From Streptomyces angustmyceticus (lineage in GTDB: Bacteria; Actinomycetota; Actinomycetes; Streptomycetales; Streptomycetaceae), in contig NZ_CP082945.1 of NCBI RefSeq assembly GCF_019933235.1, positions 6,609,501 to 6,673,500 on the forward strand: a stretch of 64,000 nt of DNA, in the 5' to 3' direction. Each line of letters opens with the position of its first letter. Position 1 is the first letter of the stretch. This document shows, one piece after another, positions 41,402 to 49,609 of the stretch. Below the pieces are notes generated by a model. That model ran no database searches. It had not been told where the DNA came from and saw only the letters and a list, made by a program, of their open reading frames with translations. Made by a program: the position numbers and the translations under genes.

Positions 41402-41947
41402 GTGACCACGTTCATCTGGATCGCCGTCGCGATCGTCCTCATCGGTATCTACCTGAGCTGGACGGCCGGGCGCCTCGACCGCTTGCACGCTCGTATCGAC
41501 GCGGCCAGGGCGGCCCTCGACGCCCAGTTGTTGCGGCGGGCTTCCGTCGCGCAGGAGGTGGGGACGTCGGGGGTGCTGGATCCGGCGGCGTCGATCGTCC
41601 TCTACCAGGCCGCGCACGAGGCGCGGCAGGCGGCGGAGGACCACCGCGAGGTGGCGGAGAGCGAGCTGAGCCAGGCACTGCGGGCGATTTTCGCGGAGGA
41701 GGACCAGCTGGAGGCCGTACGGGAGGCACCGGGCGGTGAGCGGACGGTCACCGAGCTCACCGCGGCGGTGCGGCGGGTCCCGATGGCGCGGCGGTTCCAC
41801 AACGACGCCGTACGGGCGGCCCGTGCCGTGCGCCGCCACCGGGTGGTGCGCTATCTGCGGCTGGCCGGTCACGCGCCCTTCCCGCTGGCCTTCGAGATGG
41901 ACGACGAGCCGCCGGCCGTGCTGGACGACCGGTCGGCCGGGAACTGA
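41402..41947 (+). CDS. LemA-like membrane-anchored protein
   Basis: A 181-residue protein. One N-terminal transmembrane segment (TFIWIAVAIVLIGIYLSWTA) is followed by a long helical region: LDRLHARIDAARAALDAQLLRRASVAQEV, then an Ala/Glu-rich helix to about residue 110 and YLRLAGHAPFPLAFEMDDE at the end. The Leu-Ile-Ala-Ala-Leu-x-Gln-Leu-x-Arg-Arg order matches the LemA family (small helical bundle proteins on a single membrane anchor), although the usual NxxVxxY motifs are weak. The role is unknown. GTG 41402 is the start, close after the repeat block. Confidence 0.75.
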   Translation: MTTFIWIAVAIVLIGIYLSWTAGRLDRLHARIDAARAALDAQLLRRASVAQEVGTSGVLDPAASIVLYQAAHEARQAAEDHREVAESELSQALRAIFAEEDQLEAVREAPGGERTVTELTAAVRRVPMARRFHNDAVRAARAVRRHRVVRYLRLAGHAPFPLAFEMDDEPPAVLDDRSAGN

Positions 41948-42092
41948 GCCGGCGGGGGCCGCGAGGCGTGCCGGAAGCGGTGACTCCGCGTGGTGACGAG
42001 CCACTGCCTTGCAATTGGCCCTTTTCCCGGGCCGCTCGCTGAGGGTTGTGTGGGCGCAGCAGTACAGCCACCCGCATTGAGTGAGGTCACAC

Positions 42093-43004
42093 GTGTCCAG
42101 CACGCCCACCACGCCCCAGACCCCCGAGACCGGAACCGCGCGCGTCAAGCGCGGTATGGCCGAGCAGCTCAAGGGCGGCGTGATCATGGACGTCGTCACG
42201 CCGGAAGAGGCGAAGATCGCCGAGGACGCGGGCGCCGTCGCCGTCATGGCCCTGGAGCGGGTCCCCGCCGACATCCGCAAGGACGGCGGCGTGGCCCGGA
42301 TGTCGGACCCGGACATGATCGACGGCATCATCGACGCCGTCTCCATCCCGGTCATGGCCAAGTCCCGCATCGGCCACTTCGTCGAGGCCCAGGTCCTGCA
42401 GTCGCTCGGTGTCGACTACATCGACGAGTCCGAGGTCCTCACCCCGGCCGACGAGGTCAACCACTCCGACAAGTGGGCGTTCACCACCCCCTTCGTCTGC
42501 GGTGCCACCAACCTGGGCGAGGCGCTGCGCCGGATCGCCGAGGGCGCCGCGATGATCCGCTCCAAGGGCGAGGCCGGCACCGGCAACGTCGTCGAGGCGG
42601 TCCGCCACCTGCGCCAGATCAAGGGCGAGATCGCCAAGCTGCGCGGCTGTGACAACAACGAGCTGTTCGCCGCCGCCAAGGAGCTGCGCGCGCCGTACGA
42701 GCTGGTCAAGGAGGTCGCCGAGCTCGGCAAGCTGCCGGTCGTGCTGTTCTCCGCCGGTGGCGTCGCCACCCCGGCCGACGCCGCGCTGATGCGCCAGCTC
42801 GGTGCCGAGGGCGTCTTCGTCGGCTCCGGCATCTTCAAGTCCGGCGACCCCGCCAAGCGCGCCGCCGCGATCGTGAAGGCCACCACCTTCTACGACGACC
42901 CGAAGGTCATCGCGGACGTCTCCCGCAACCTGGGCGAGGCCATGGTCGGCATCAACTGCGACACCCTGCCCGAGGCCGAGCGCTACGCCAACCGCGGCTG
43001 GTAG
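42093..43004 (+). CDS. pdxS: pyridoxal 5'-phosphate synthase subunit PdxS
   Basis: A 303-residue TIM-barrel synthase that makes PLP from ribose 5-phosphate, glyceraldehyde 3-phosphate and ammonia delivered by PdxT. Features: GGVIMDVVTPEEAKIAEDAGA, VMALERVPADIRKDGGVARM, the two catalytic lysines in VMAKSRIGHFVEAQ and MIRSKGEAGTGN, and LPVVLFSAGGVATPADAALM. GTG 42093 has GAGGT 6 bases upstream and gives the family length of 303; GTG 42081 is four codons earlier. A 145-base leader holds its promoter. I did not recognise a PdxR site. Confidence 0.97.
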   Translation: MSSTPTTPQTPETGTARVKRGMAEQLKGGVIMDVVTPEEAKIAEDAGAVAVMALERVPADIRKDGGVARMSDPDMIDGIIDAVSIPVMAKSRIGHFVEAQVLQSLGVDYIDESEVLTPADEVNHSDKWAFTTPFVCGATNLGEALRRIAEGAAMIRSKGEAGTGNVVEAVRHLRQIKGEIAKLRGCDNNELFAAAKELRAPYELVKEVAELGKLPVVLFSAGGVATPADAALMRQLGAEGVFVGSGIFKSGDPAKRAAAIVKATTFYDDPKVIADVSRNLGEAMVGINCDTLPEAERYANRGW

Positions 43005-43012
43005 GACGGCAG

Positions 43013-43600
43013 ATGAGCACCCCCACCATCGGTGTGCTGGCCCTCCAGGGCGACGTCCGCGAGCACCTCACCGCGCTCGCCGAGGCGGACGCCCTGGCCC
43101 GGCCGGTCCGCCGTCCCGAGGAACTGGACGAGATCGACGGCCTGGTCATCCCGGGTGGCGAGTCCACCACGATGTCCAAGCTGGCCGTCGTCTTCGGCAT
43201 GCTGGAGCCGCTGCGCGCCTTCGTCCGCGCGGGCAAGCCGGTCTACGGCACCTGCGCCGGCATGATCATGGTCGCGGACAAGCTGCTGGACGCCCGTGAG
43301 GACCAGGAGACGCTCGGCGGCATCGACATGATCGTGCGCCGTAACGCCTTCGGGCGGCAGAACGAGTCGTTCGAGGCGGCCGTCGACGTCGCCGGGATCG
43401 CCGGCGGACCGGTCGAGGGCGTCTTCATCCGGGCGCCCTGGGTCGAGTCGGTCGGCGGCGCGGTCGAGGTCCTGGCCACGTACGACGGACACACCGTGGC
43501 CGTGCGGCAGGGTAACGTCCTCGCCACGTCCTTCCACCCGGAGCTCACCGGCGACCACCGGGTCCACGCCCTGTTCGTGGACATGGTGCGGCGCGCCTGA
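43013..43600 (+). CDS. pdxT: pyridoxal 5'-phosphate synthase glutaminase PdxT
   Basis: A 195-residue class I glutaminase that supplies ammonia to PdxS; the two form a 12+12 complex. GGESTT at about 45-50 contacts glutamine, the nucleophile Cys is in YGTCAGMI at about residue 82, and the catalytic His-Glu pair is in ATSFHPELTGD near the C-terminus. ATG 43013 lies 8 bases after the pdxS stop, so the two are one operon. Confidence 0.96.
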   Translation: MSTPTIGVLALQGDVREHLTALAEADALARPVRRPEELDEIDGLVIPGGESTTMSKLAVVFGMLEPLRAFVRAGKPVYGTCAGMIMVADKLLDAREDQETLGGIDMIVRRNAFGRQNESFEAAVDVAGIAGGPVEGVFIRAPWVESVGGAVEVLATYDGHTVAVRQGNVLATSFHPELTGDHRVHALFVDMVRRA

Positions 43601-43715
43601 GGGGGCACTTCGGGGCGGTGGCCGGGTGACGGGCGGGAGTAACACCGTGTGATCCGGCCCCGGTAGGATCTGAGGTGTTCGTTTCAGATGTTGGTGACGC
43701 GAAGGAGACAGGCGG

Positions 43716-44468
43716 ATGTCCGGCCACTCTAAATGGGCTACGACGAAGCACAAGAAGGCCGTGATCGATGCCAAGCGCGGCAAGCTCTTCGCGAAGCTGA
43801 TCAAGAACATCGAGGTCGCGGCCCGTACCGGCGGCGCCGACCCGGACGGTAACCCCACGCTCTTCGACGCCATCCAGAAGGCCAAGAAGAGCTCGGTGCC
43901 CAACAAGAACATCGACTCCGCGGTCAAGCGCGGCGCGGGTCTCGAGGCCGGCGGCGCCGACTACGAGACCATCATGTACGAGGGCTACGGCCCCAACGGT
44001 GTCGCGGTGCTCATCGAGTGCCTCACCGACAACCGCAACCGCGCCGCCTCGGACGTCCGTGTCGCCATGACCCGCAACGGCGGTTCGATGGCCGACCCGG
44101 GTTCGGTGTCGTACCTGTTCAACCGCAAGGGTGTGGTGATCGTCCCCAAGGGTGAGCTGACCGAGGACGACGTCCTGGGCGCGGTGCTGGACGCCGGCGC
44201 CGAGGAGGTCAACGACCTCGGTGAGTCCTTCGAGGTGCTCAGCGAGGCCACCGACCTGGTCGCGGTCCGCAGTGCCCTCCAGGAGTCCGGGATCGACTAC
44301 GACTCGGCCGACGCCAACTTCGTCCCGACCATGCAGGTCGAGCTGGAGGAAGAGGGCGCGCGCAAGATCTTCAAGCTGATCGACGCGCTGGAGGACAGCG
44401 ACGACGTGCAGAACGTCTTCGCCAACTTCGATGTCTCGGACGATGTGATGGCCAAGGTCGACGCCTGA
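43716..44468 (+). CDS. yebC: YebC/PmpR-family (TACO1) protein
   Basis: A 250-residue protein starting SGHSKWATTKHKKAVIDAKRG, the invariant family N-terminus, and containing GGADPDGNPTLFDAIQKAKK, YEGYGPNGVAVLIECLTDN and a basic SVSYLFNRKGVV. Members act on the ribosome (relief of stalling at proline runs, as shown for some relatives) or as DNA-binding regulators. Which applies here cannot be seen. A TAGGAT box at 43664-43669 may be its -10. It lies between pdxT and ruvC, as in many actinomycetes. Confidence 0.95.
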   Translation: MSGHSKWATTKHKKAVIDAKRGKLFAKLIKNIEVAARTGGADPDGNPTLFDAIQKAKKSSVPNKNIDSAVKRGAGLEAGGADYETIMYEGYGPNGVAVLIECLTDNRNRAASDVRVAMTRNGGSMADPGSVSYLFNRKGVVIVPKGELTEDDVLGAVLDAGAEEVNDLGESFEVLSEATDLVAVRSALQESGIDYDSADANFVPTMQVELEEEGARKIFKLIDALEDSDDVQNVFANFDVSDDVMAKVDA

Positions 44469-44490
44469 CAGGCGCGGCACGCTCGGTCGA

Positions 44491-44530
44491 CTGACGGGCC
44501 GACGGGGACACACCCCGTCGGCCCGTCGGT
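44491..44530 (+). terminator. terminator between yebC and ruvC
   Basis: ACGGGCCGACGGGG (44494-44507) pairs with CCCCGTCGGCCCGT (44513-44526); the stem can be extended outward by three to four pairs and is followed by TTTGTC. Transcription of ruvCAB probably starts after it. Confidence 0.85.
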
Positions 44531-44619
44531 TTGTCAGTGGCAGCCGTTACTGTGCTGATCAGGGGGCATCCGCCCCACAAGCAGGAACAGCCGGGCGAGT
44601 GTGCGAGGGGCGGGGACCG

Positions 44620-45198
44620 ATGAAGGTGCTGGGGGTGGACCCGGGGCTGACGCGCTGCGGTGTCGGCGTGGTCGACGGGGTCGCGGGGCGCCCGCTGACG
44701 ATGGTCGGTGTCGGCGTCGTCCGCACGCCCGCCGACGCCGACATCGCGCACCGTCTCGTCGAGATCGAGCGCGGGATAGACGCCTGGCTCGACGAGTACC
44801 GCCCGGAGTACGTCGCCGTGGAGCGCGTCTTCAGCCAGCACAACGTCCGTACGGTCATGGGCACCGCCCAGGCCAGCGCGGTCGCCATGCTGTGCGCGGC
44901 GCGGCGCGGACTGCCGGTCGCGCTGCACACCCCCAGCGAGGTCAAGGCGGCCGTCACCGGATCGGGCCGGGCCGACAAAGCCCAGGTGGGCGCGATGGTC
45001 ACGCGCCTGCTGCGGCTCGACGCCCCGCCCAAGCCCGCCGACGCCGCCGACGCCCTGGCCCTCGCCATCTGCCACATCTGGCGCGCCCCCGCGGTCAACC
45101 GCCTCCAGCAGGCGCATGCCGCGGCCCGCCGCGCCGCTCCCGCCACCGTCCCGTCCGCCGCCCCGCGCCGGGCGGCTCCCCAGAAGGGCACCCGATGA
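44620..45198 (+). CDS. ruvC: Holliday junction endonuclease RuvC
   Basis: A 192-residue RNase H-fold resolvase that cuts Holliday junctions together with RuvAB. Catalytic acids: Asp in VLGVDPGLTRCG (residue 7), Glu in VAVERVF (about 68) and the Asp pair in PADAADALALAICH (about 140). The C-terminal ~45 residues are an Ala/Arg/Pro-rich extension beyond the usual length. ATG 44620 follows GGGGCGGGGA. The stop overlaps the ruvA ATG (ATGA). Confidence 0.96.
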   Translation: MKVLGVDPGLTRCGVGVVDGVAGRPLTMVGVGVVRTPADADIAHRLVEIERGIDAWLDEYRPEYVAVERVFSQHNVRTVMGTAQASAVAMLCAARRGLPVALHTPSEVKAAVTGSGRADKAQVGAMVTRLLRLDAPPKPADAADALALAICHIWRAPAVNRLQQAHAAARRAAPATVPSAAPRRAAPQKGTR

Positions 45199-45815
45199 TC
45201 GCCTTCGTCTCCGGGCCGGTCGCGGCCCTCGCCCCGGACACCGCCGTCGTCGAGGTCGGCGGTGTCGGCATGGCCGTCCAGTGCACGCCGAACACCCTGT
45301 CGGCGCTGCGCGTCGGACAGCCGGCCAAGCTCGCCACCTCCCTCGTCGTCCGCGAGGACTCGCTCACCCTCTACGGCTTCGCCGACGACGACGAGCGCCA
45401 GACCTTCGAACTGCTGCAGACCGCCAGCGGCGTCGGCCCCCGCCTCGCCCAGGCGATGCTGGCCGTGCACTCCCCGGACACCCTGCGCCTCGCCGTCTCC
45501 AGCGGCGACGAGAAGACCCTCACCGCCGTCCCCGGCATCGGCAAGAAGGGCGCGCAGAAGCTGCTGCTGGAGCTCAAGGACCGGCTCGGGGAGCCGGTGG
45601 GCAGCGGCCGCGCGGGCGTCGGCAGCGCCGTCACGGCCGGCTGGCGCGACCAGCTGCACGCCGCCCTGATCGGCCTCGGCTACGCCACCCGCGAGGCGGA
45701 CGAGGCGGTCGCCGCGGTGGCCCCGCAGGCCGAGGCGGCCGCCGCCGAGGGCGCCGCGCCCCAGGTGCCGCAGCTGCTCAAGGCGGCCCTGCAGACCCTG
45801 AACCGGACGCGATGA
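45195..45815 (+). CDS. ruvA: Holliday junction DNA helicase subunit RuvA
   Basis: A 206-residue junction-binding protein forming tetramers that hold RuvB rings. Domain I is an OB fold (IAFVSGPVAALAPDTAVVEV), domain II has two helix-hairpin-helix motifs (LLQTASGVGPRLAQAML and LTAVPGIGKKGAQKLLLEL), and domain III, which contacts RuvB, is at the C-terminus (WRDQLHAALIGLGYATREADEAV). ATG 45195 overlaps the ruvC stop. Confidence 0.96.
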   Translation: MIAFVSGPVAALAPDTAVVEVGGVGMAVQCTPNTLSALRVGQPAKLATSLVVREDSLTLYGFADDDERQTFELLQTASGVGPRLAQAMLAVHSPDTLRLAVSSGDEKTLTAVPGIGKKGAQKLLLELKDRLGEPVGSGRAGVGSAVTAGWRDQLHAALIGLGYATREADEAVAAVAPQAEAAAAEGAAPQVPQLLKAALQTLNRTR

Positions 45816-45901
45816 CCGCCGCCGGACGGGCCGCGCGCCCCCGACCGTACGACCACGCAGGCGGCCCGGCCGCCCCGACCCCGCGAGGCAATCCGCAGTG
45901 A
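45812..45901 (+). CDS. 29-codon frame bridging ruvA and ruvB
   Basis: ATG 45812 overlaps the ruvA stop (ATGA), and its TGA (45899-45901) overlaps the ruvB GTG (GTGA). The peptide (TAAGRAARPRPYDHAGGPAA...) is Pro/Arg/Ala-rich with no family look. It would carry ribosomes from ruvA to ruvB across an 82-base gap in which the ruvB ribosome site is poor. It may be only a coupling device or chance. Confidence 0.35.
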   Translation: MTAAGRAARPRPYDHAGGPAAPTPRGNPQ

Positions 45902-46986
45902 ACTGGGACGACACCGCACCGCACACCGCCGAGGACGCCCCGGGCGCGCCCGACCGGCTGGTCGGCGCCGACGCGGACGGCGAGGACACCGCCGTCGAGG
46001 CCGCGCTGCGGCCCAAGGACCTCGAGGAGTTCGTCGGCCAGGAGCGGGTGCGCGAACAGCTCGACCTGGTGCTGCGCGCGGCCCGTGCCCGCGGCGCCAC
46101 CGCCGATCACGTCCTGCTCTCTGGGGCGCCGGGTCTCGGCAAGACGACCCTCTCGATGATCATCGCCGCCGAGATGGGCGCCCCGATCCGGATCACCTCG
46201 GGCCCCGCCATCCAGCACGCCGGTGACCTCGCCGCGATCCTCTCCTCCCTCCAGGAGGGCGAGGTCCTCTTCCTCGACGAGATCCACCGGATGTCCCGGC
46301 CCGCCGAGGAGATGCTCTACATGGCGATGGAGGACTTCCGCGTCGACGTGATCGTCGGCAAGGGCCCGGGAGCCACCGCCATCCCGCTCGAACTCCCCCC
46401 GTTCACCCTGGTCGGGGCCACGACCAGGGCCGGTCTGCTGCCGCCCCCGCTGCGCGACCGCTTCGGCTTCACCGCTCATATGGAGTTCTACGCCCCCGCC
46501 GAGCTGGAGCGGGTCATCCACCGCTCGGCCGGGCTGCTGGACGTCGAGATAGAACCCGAGGGCGCCGCCGAGATCGCCGGCCGCTCGCGCGGCACCCCCC
46601 GTATCGCCAACCGCCTGCTGCGCCGCGTCCGCGACTACGCCCAGGTCAAGGCCGACGGCCTGATCACCCGCGAGGTCGCCTCCCAGGCCCTCGGGGTCTA
46701 CGAGGTCGACGCCCGCGGCCTGGACCGCCTCGACCGCGCCGTGCTCACGGCCCTGCTCAAGCTGTTCGGCGGCGGCCCGGTGGGCCTGTCCACCCTCGCC
46801 GTCGCGGTGGGGGAGGAGCGCGAGACCGTCGAGGAGGTCGCCGAGCCCTTTCTCGTACGGGAAGGGCTGCTGGCCAGGACGCCCCGGGGCCGGATCGCGA
46901 CACCGGCGGCGTGGGCGCATCTGGGGCTGGTGCCGCCGCAGCAGCAGGCGGGCGCGAGCGGACAGCAGGGCTTGTTCGGGGCGTGA
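45898..46986 (+). CDS. ruvB: Holliday junction branch-migration ATPase RuvB
   Basis: A 362-residue AAA+ motor. Walker A GAPGLGKT at about 78-85, Walker B LFLDEIHR, sensor 1 in LVGATTRAGLL, the arginine finger in PLRDRFG, and a C-terminal winged helix (RTPRGRIATPAAWAHLGL). The N-terminal ~35 residues are an acidic extension (DDTAPHTAEDAPGAPDRL) beyond the E. coli form. The start GTG 45898 has no strong ribosome site and overlaps the stop of the short upstream frame. Confidence 0.96.
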   Translation: MNWDDTAPHTAEDAPGAPDRLVGADADGEDTAVEAALRPKDLEEFVGQERVREQLDLVLRAARARGATADHVLLSGAPGLGKTTLSMIIAAEMGAPIRITSGPAIQHAGDLAAILSSLQEGEVLFLDEIHRMSRPAEEMLYMAMEDFRVDVIVGKGPGATAIPLELPPFTLVGATTRAGLLPPPLRDRFGFTAHMEFYAPAELERVIHRSAGLLDVEIEPEGAAEIAGRSRGTPRIANRLLRRVRDYAQVKADGLITREVASQALGVYEVDARGLDRLDRAVLTALLKLFGGGPVGLSTLAVAVGEERETVEEVAEPFLVREGLLARTPRGRIATPAAWAHLGLVPPQQQAGASGQQGLFGA

Positions 46987-47033
46987 CGGCGCGGGGACTC
47001 GCCCGCTCAGGAACTGCGGTGGGATGCTGTGCG

Positions 47034-47063
47034 TTGTTCCACTGGTGGGGACTCGCCTAGACT
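47034..47063 (+). promoter_or_regulatory. promoter of yajC (secDF operon)
   Basis: TTGTTC (47034-47039) and TAGACT (47058-47063), spaced by 18 bp, match the housekeeping consensus well. It lies 85 bases before the yajC GTG. Confidence 0.65.
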
Positions 47064-47147
47064 CCGCCGATGCCGTTCGTATGGGCGGCATTCCCACCCC
47101 CGTATATGAGATCGCGCATCCGCGGTCGTGCGAAGGATTTCCGTCCC

Positions 47148-47678
47148 GTGAATATCGTGACTCTCCTCCCCTTCATCGTCCTCATCGGCGCCATGTTCCT
47201 GATGACGCGGTCCGCCAAGAAGAAGCAGCAGGCCGCCGCGGAGATGCGCAACGAAATGCAGGCCGGCACCGGCGTCCGGACGATCGGCGGCATGTACGCC
47301 ACCGTCAAGGAGGTCCACGACGAGACCGTCCTTCTCGAGGTCGCCCCCGGCGTGCACGCCATCTACGCCAAGAACGCCATCGGCGCGGTGATCGCGGACG
47401 AGGAGTACAACCGCATCCTGGACGGTGCCGACCCGCTGCACGCCGACGAGCCGGTCGTTCCGGACGACGCCTCTTCGCTGACCGCCGGCGAGGCCACCGG
47501 AAAGGGTGACAAGATCGACCTGGGCAAGGCCGAGACCCCGGCCGACGAGCCCGCCGGGGACAAGCCCGCCGCCGAGGCCAAGGACACCGAGGCCGCCGGC
47601 GACGCCAAGGACACCGTCAAGGCCGACGCGGACACCGCCAAGGACGACAAGAAGTCCGGCGACGACGAAGCGAAGTAG
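47148..47678 (+). CDS. yajC: preprotein translocase accessory protein YajC
   Basis: A 176-residue single-pass protein of the SecDF-YajC complex. An N-terminal membrane helix (VTLLPFIVLIGAMFLMTRS) is followed by KKKQQAAAEMRNEM and the family core AGTGVRTIGGMYATVKEV. The last ~80 residues are an acidic/Lys-rich, Ala-rich tail (TEAAGDAKDTVKADADTAKD) that E. coli YajC lacks. I start at GTG 47148 (GAAGGA upstream; family N-terminus). The frame is open to 47070. It is first of yajC-secD-secF. Confidence 0.92.
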   Translation: MNIVTLLPFIVLIGAMFLMTRSAKKKQQAAAEMRNEMQAGTGVRTIGGMYATVKEVHDETVLLEVAPGVHAIYAKNAIGAVIADEEYNRILDGADPLHADEPVVPDDASSLTAGEATGKGDKIDLGKAETPADEPAGDKPAAEAKDTEAAGDAKDTVKADADTAKDDKKSGDDEAK

Positions 47679-47829
47679 TCCGCCCCACGGAACCGCGGAG
47701 CACACGTGGTGAGTCGTGCGCCGCGGTTCCGGGACGGTCTAGGCTCCGGCGGGGGCACGTCCCCACAAGACTTCGTGGCCCCTCGGCCGGTCTCCCTGGC
47801 CGAGGGGTTGGACAGGGAGATACGAGAAG

Positions 47830-49608
47830 GTGGCAGCACCGAAGAAGGGCCGCAGGGCGCCCGCGAGCCAGGGACATCCGGGCCGCACCCTGATCCTGGT
47901 CCTGATCGCCATGGCGGGGCTGATCGGAGGGATGTTCTACTCCGGCACGCTGACGCCGCGACTGGGCATCGACCTGGCCGGCGGCACCAGCTTCACGCTG
48001 GCGGCCCAGAACCAGCCGGGCAAGCCCAACGCGATCAACGAGACCAACATGAACACCGCCGCCGGCATCATGGAGCGGCGGGTCAACGGCCTCGGTGTGA
48101 CCGAGTCCGAGGTCCAGACGCAGGGCAGCAACCACATCATCGTGAACATCCCCAAGGGGACGGACGCGAAGCAGGCCCGCCAGCAGGTCGGCACCACCGC
48201 CCAGCTCGGCTTCCGGCCGGTGCTGACCACCACCGCGGGCACCAAGACCCCCGAGCCCAAGCCCAGCCCCTCCAAGGGCGGCACGAACGGCAAGGGCAAG
48301 GGCGACAAGGCCACCGGTGACCAGGCGAAGAACACGCCGGGCACCCAGCAGAACGCCTCGTCCTCCCCGTCGTCCAAGCCGACGACCCAGGGCCGCGCGG
48401 TGACGGACTCGCTGAAGAAGGCGCCGTCCGCCAAGCCCACCCCTTCCGGCCCGGCCAAGCCCTCCACGCCCCCGGTGCCGACGCCCCCGGGCGGCGCGGA
48501 CATCCCGCCGGCCCTCCAGAAGCAGCTCAACGCGCTGGACTGCTCCAGCAAGAAGAGCCGCGCCGCCGCCGGTGAGAAGGCCGCCAACACCAAGCCGTCC
48601 GACCCGATCGTGGCCTGCAAGGAGGACGGCAGCCAGAAGTACGTGCTCGGCCCGGTCGGCGTCGAGGGCACGGACGTCAGCAGCGCCAAGGCCGTCTTCG
48701 ACAGCCAGCAGGGCCAGGGCTGGATCGTCCAGATGGACTTCACGTCCGAGGGCGGCAAGAAGTTCGCGGACGTCACCGGCAAGCTCGCCACCAAGGCGCA
48801 GCCGCAGAACCAGTTCGCGATCGTCCTGGACGGCGCGGTGGTCTCCGACCCGCGCGTCAGCGAGCGGCTCAACGGCGGCAACGCCACCATCTCCGGCGGC
48901 TTCACCCAGCAGTCCGCCGAGGACCTGGGCAACATGCTCTCCTACGGTGCCCTGCCGCTCTCCTTCAAGATCGACGACGAGACCACGGTCACTGCGGCGC
49001 TCGGCGGCGAGCAGCTGCACGCCGGTCTGATCGCCGGTGCCATCGGTCTCGCGCTGGTCGTCATCTACCTCGTCGCCTACTACCGGGGACTGGCGCTCGT
49101 CGCGCTGGCGAGCCTCGGCGTCTCGGCGGTCCTGACGTACACGATCATGACGTTGCTGGGCCCGGCCATCGGGTTCGCGCTGAACCTCCCGGCGGTCTGC
49201 GGCGCCATCGTCGCCATCGGTATCACCGCCGACTCGTTCATCGTCTACTTCGAACGCATCCGGGACGAGATCCGCGAGGGACGCACCCTGCGCCCGGCCG
49301 TCGAGCGCGGCTGGCCCCGGGCCCGCCGCACGATCCTGGTCTCCGACTTCGTGTCGTTCCTGGCCGCCGCGGTGCTCTTCATCGTCACCGTCGGCAAGGT
49401 GCAGGGCTTCGCCTTCACGCTCGGCCTGACCACCGTCCTCGACGTCGTCGTGGTCTTCCTCTTCACCAAGCCCCTGATGACGCTGCTGGCCCGCCGGAAG
49501 TTCTTCTCCGAAGGACACTCCTGGTCCGGTCTCGACCCCAAGCGCCTGGGCGCCAAGCCGCCGCTGCGCCGTCGTCGCGGCGCCGCCCCCACCACGAAGG
49601 AGGCGTGA
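47830..49608 (+). CDS. secD: protein translocase subunit SecD
   Basis: A 592-residue RND-type membrane protein that uses the proton gradient to help pull proteins through SecYEG. The first helix is LILVLIAMAGLIGGMFYSG; DLAGGTSFTL is the SecD signature. The extracytoplasmic P1 region holds a ~90-residue Lys/Pro/Ser/Thr-rich insert at about 135-235 (SKGGTNGKGKGDKATGDQAK and on), followed by FTSEGGKKFADVTG and the C-terminal five helices with AICGAIVAIGITADSF-type TM4 (VCGAIVAIGITADSFIVYFE). GTG 47830 is preceded by GAGAAG. Two bases separate its TGA from the secF ATG. Confidence 0.96.
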   Translation: MAAPKKGRRAPASQGHPGRTLILVLIAMAGLIGGMFYSGTLTPRLGIDLAGGTSFTLAAQNQPGKPNAINETNMNTAAGIMERRVNGLGVTESEVQTQGSNHIIVNIPKGTDAKQARQQVGTTAQLGFRPVLTTTAGTKTPEPKPSPSKGGTNGKGKGDKATGDQAKNTPGTQQNASSSPSSKPTTQGRAVTDSLKKAPSAKPTPSGPAKPSTPPVPTPPGGADIPPALQKQLNALDCSSKKSRAAAGEKAANTKPSDPIVACKEDGSQKYVLGPVGVEGTDVSSAKAVFDSQQGQGWIVQMDFTSEGGKKFADVTGKLATKAQPQNQFAIVLDGAVVSDPRVSERLNGGNATISGGFTQQSAEDLGNMLSYGALPLSFKIDDETTVTAALGGEQLHAGLIAGAIGLALVVIYLVAYYRGLALVALASLGVSAVLTYTIMTLLGPAIGFALNLPAVCGAIVAIGITADSFIVYFERIRDEIREGRTLRPAVERGWPRARRTILVSDFVSFLAAAVLFIVTVGKVQGFAFTLGLTTVLDVVVVFLFTKPLMTLLARRKFFSEGHSWSGLDPKRLGAKPPLRRRRGAAPTTKEA

Positions 49609-49609
49609 G

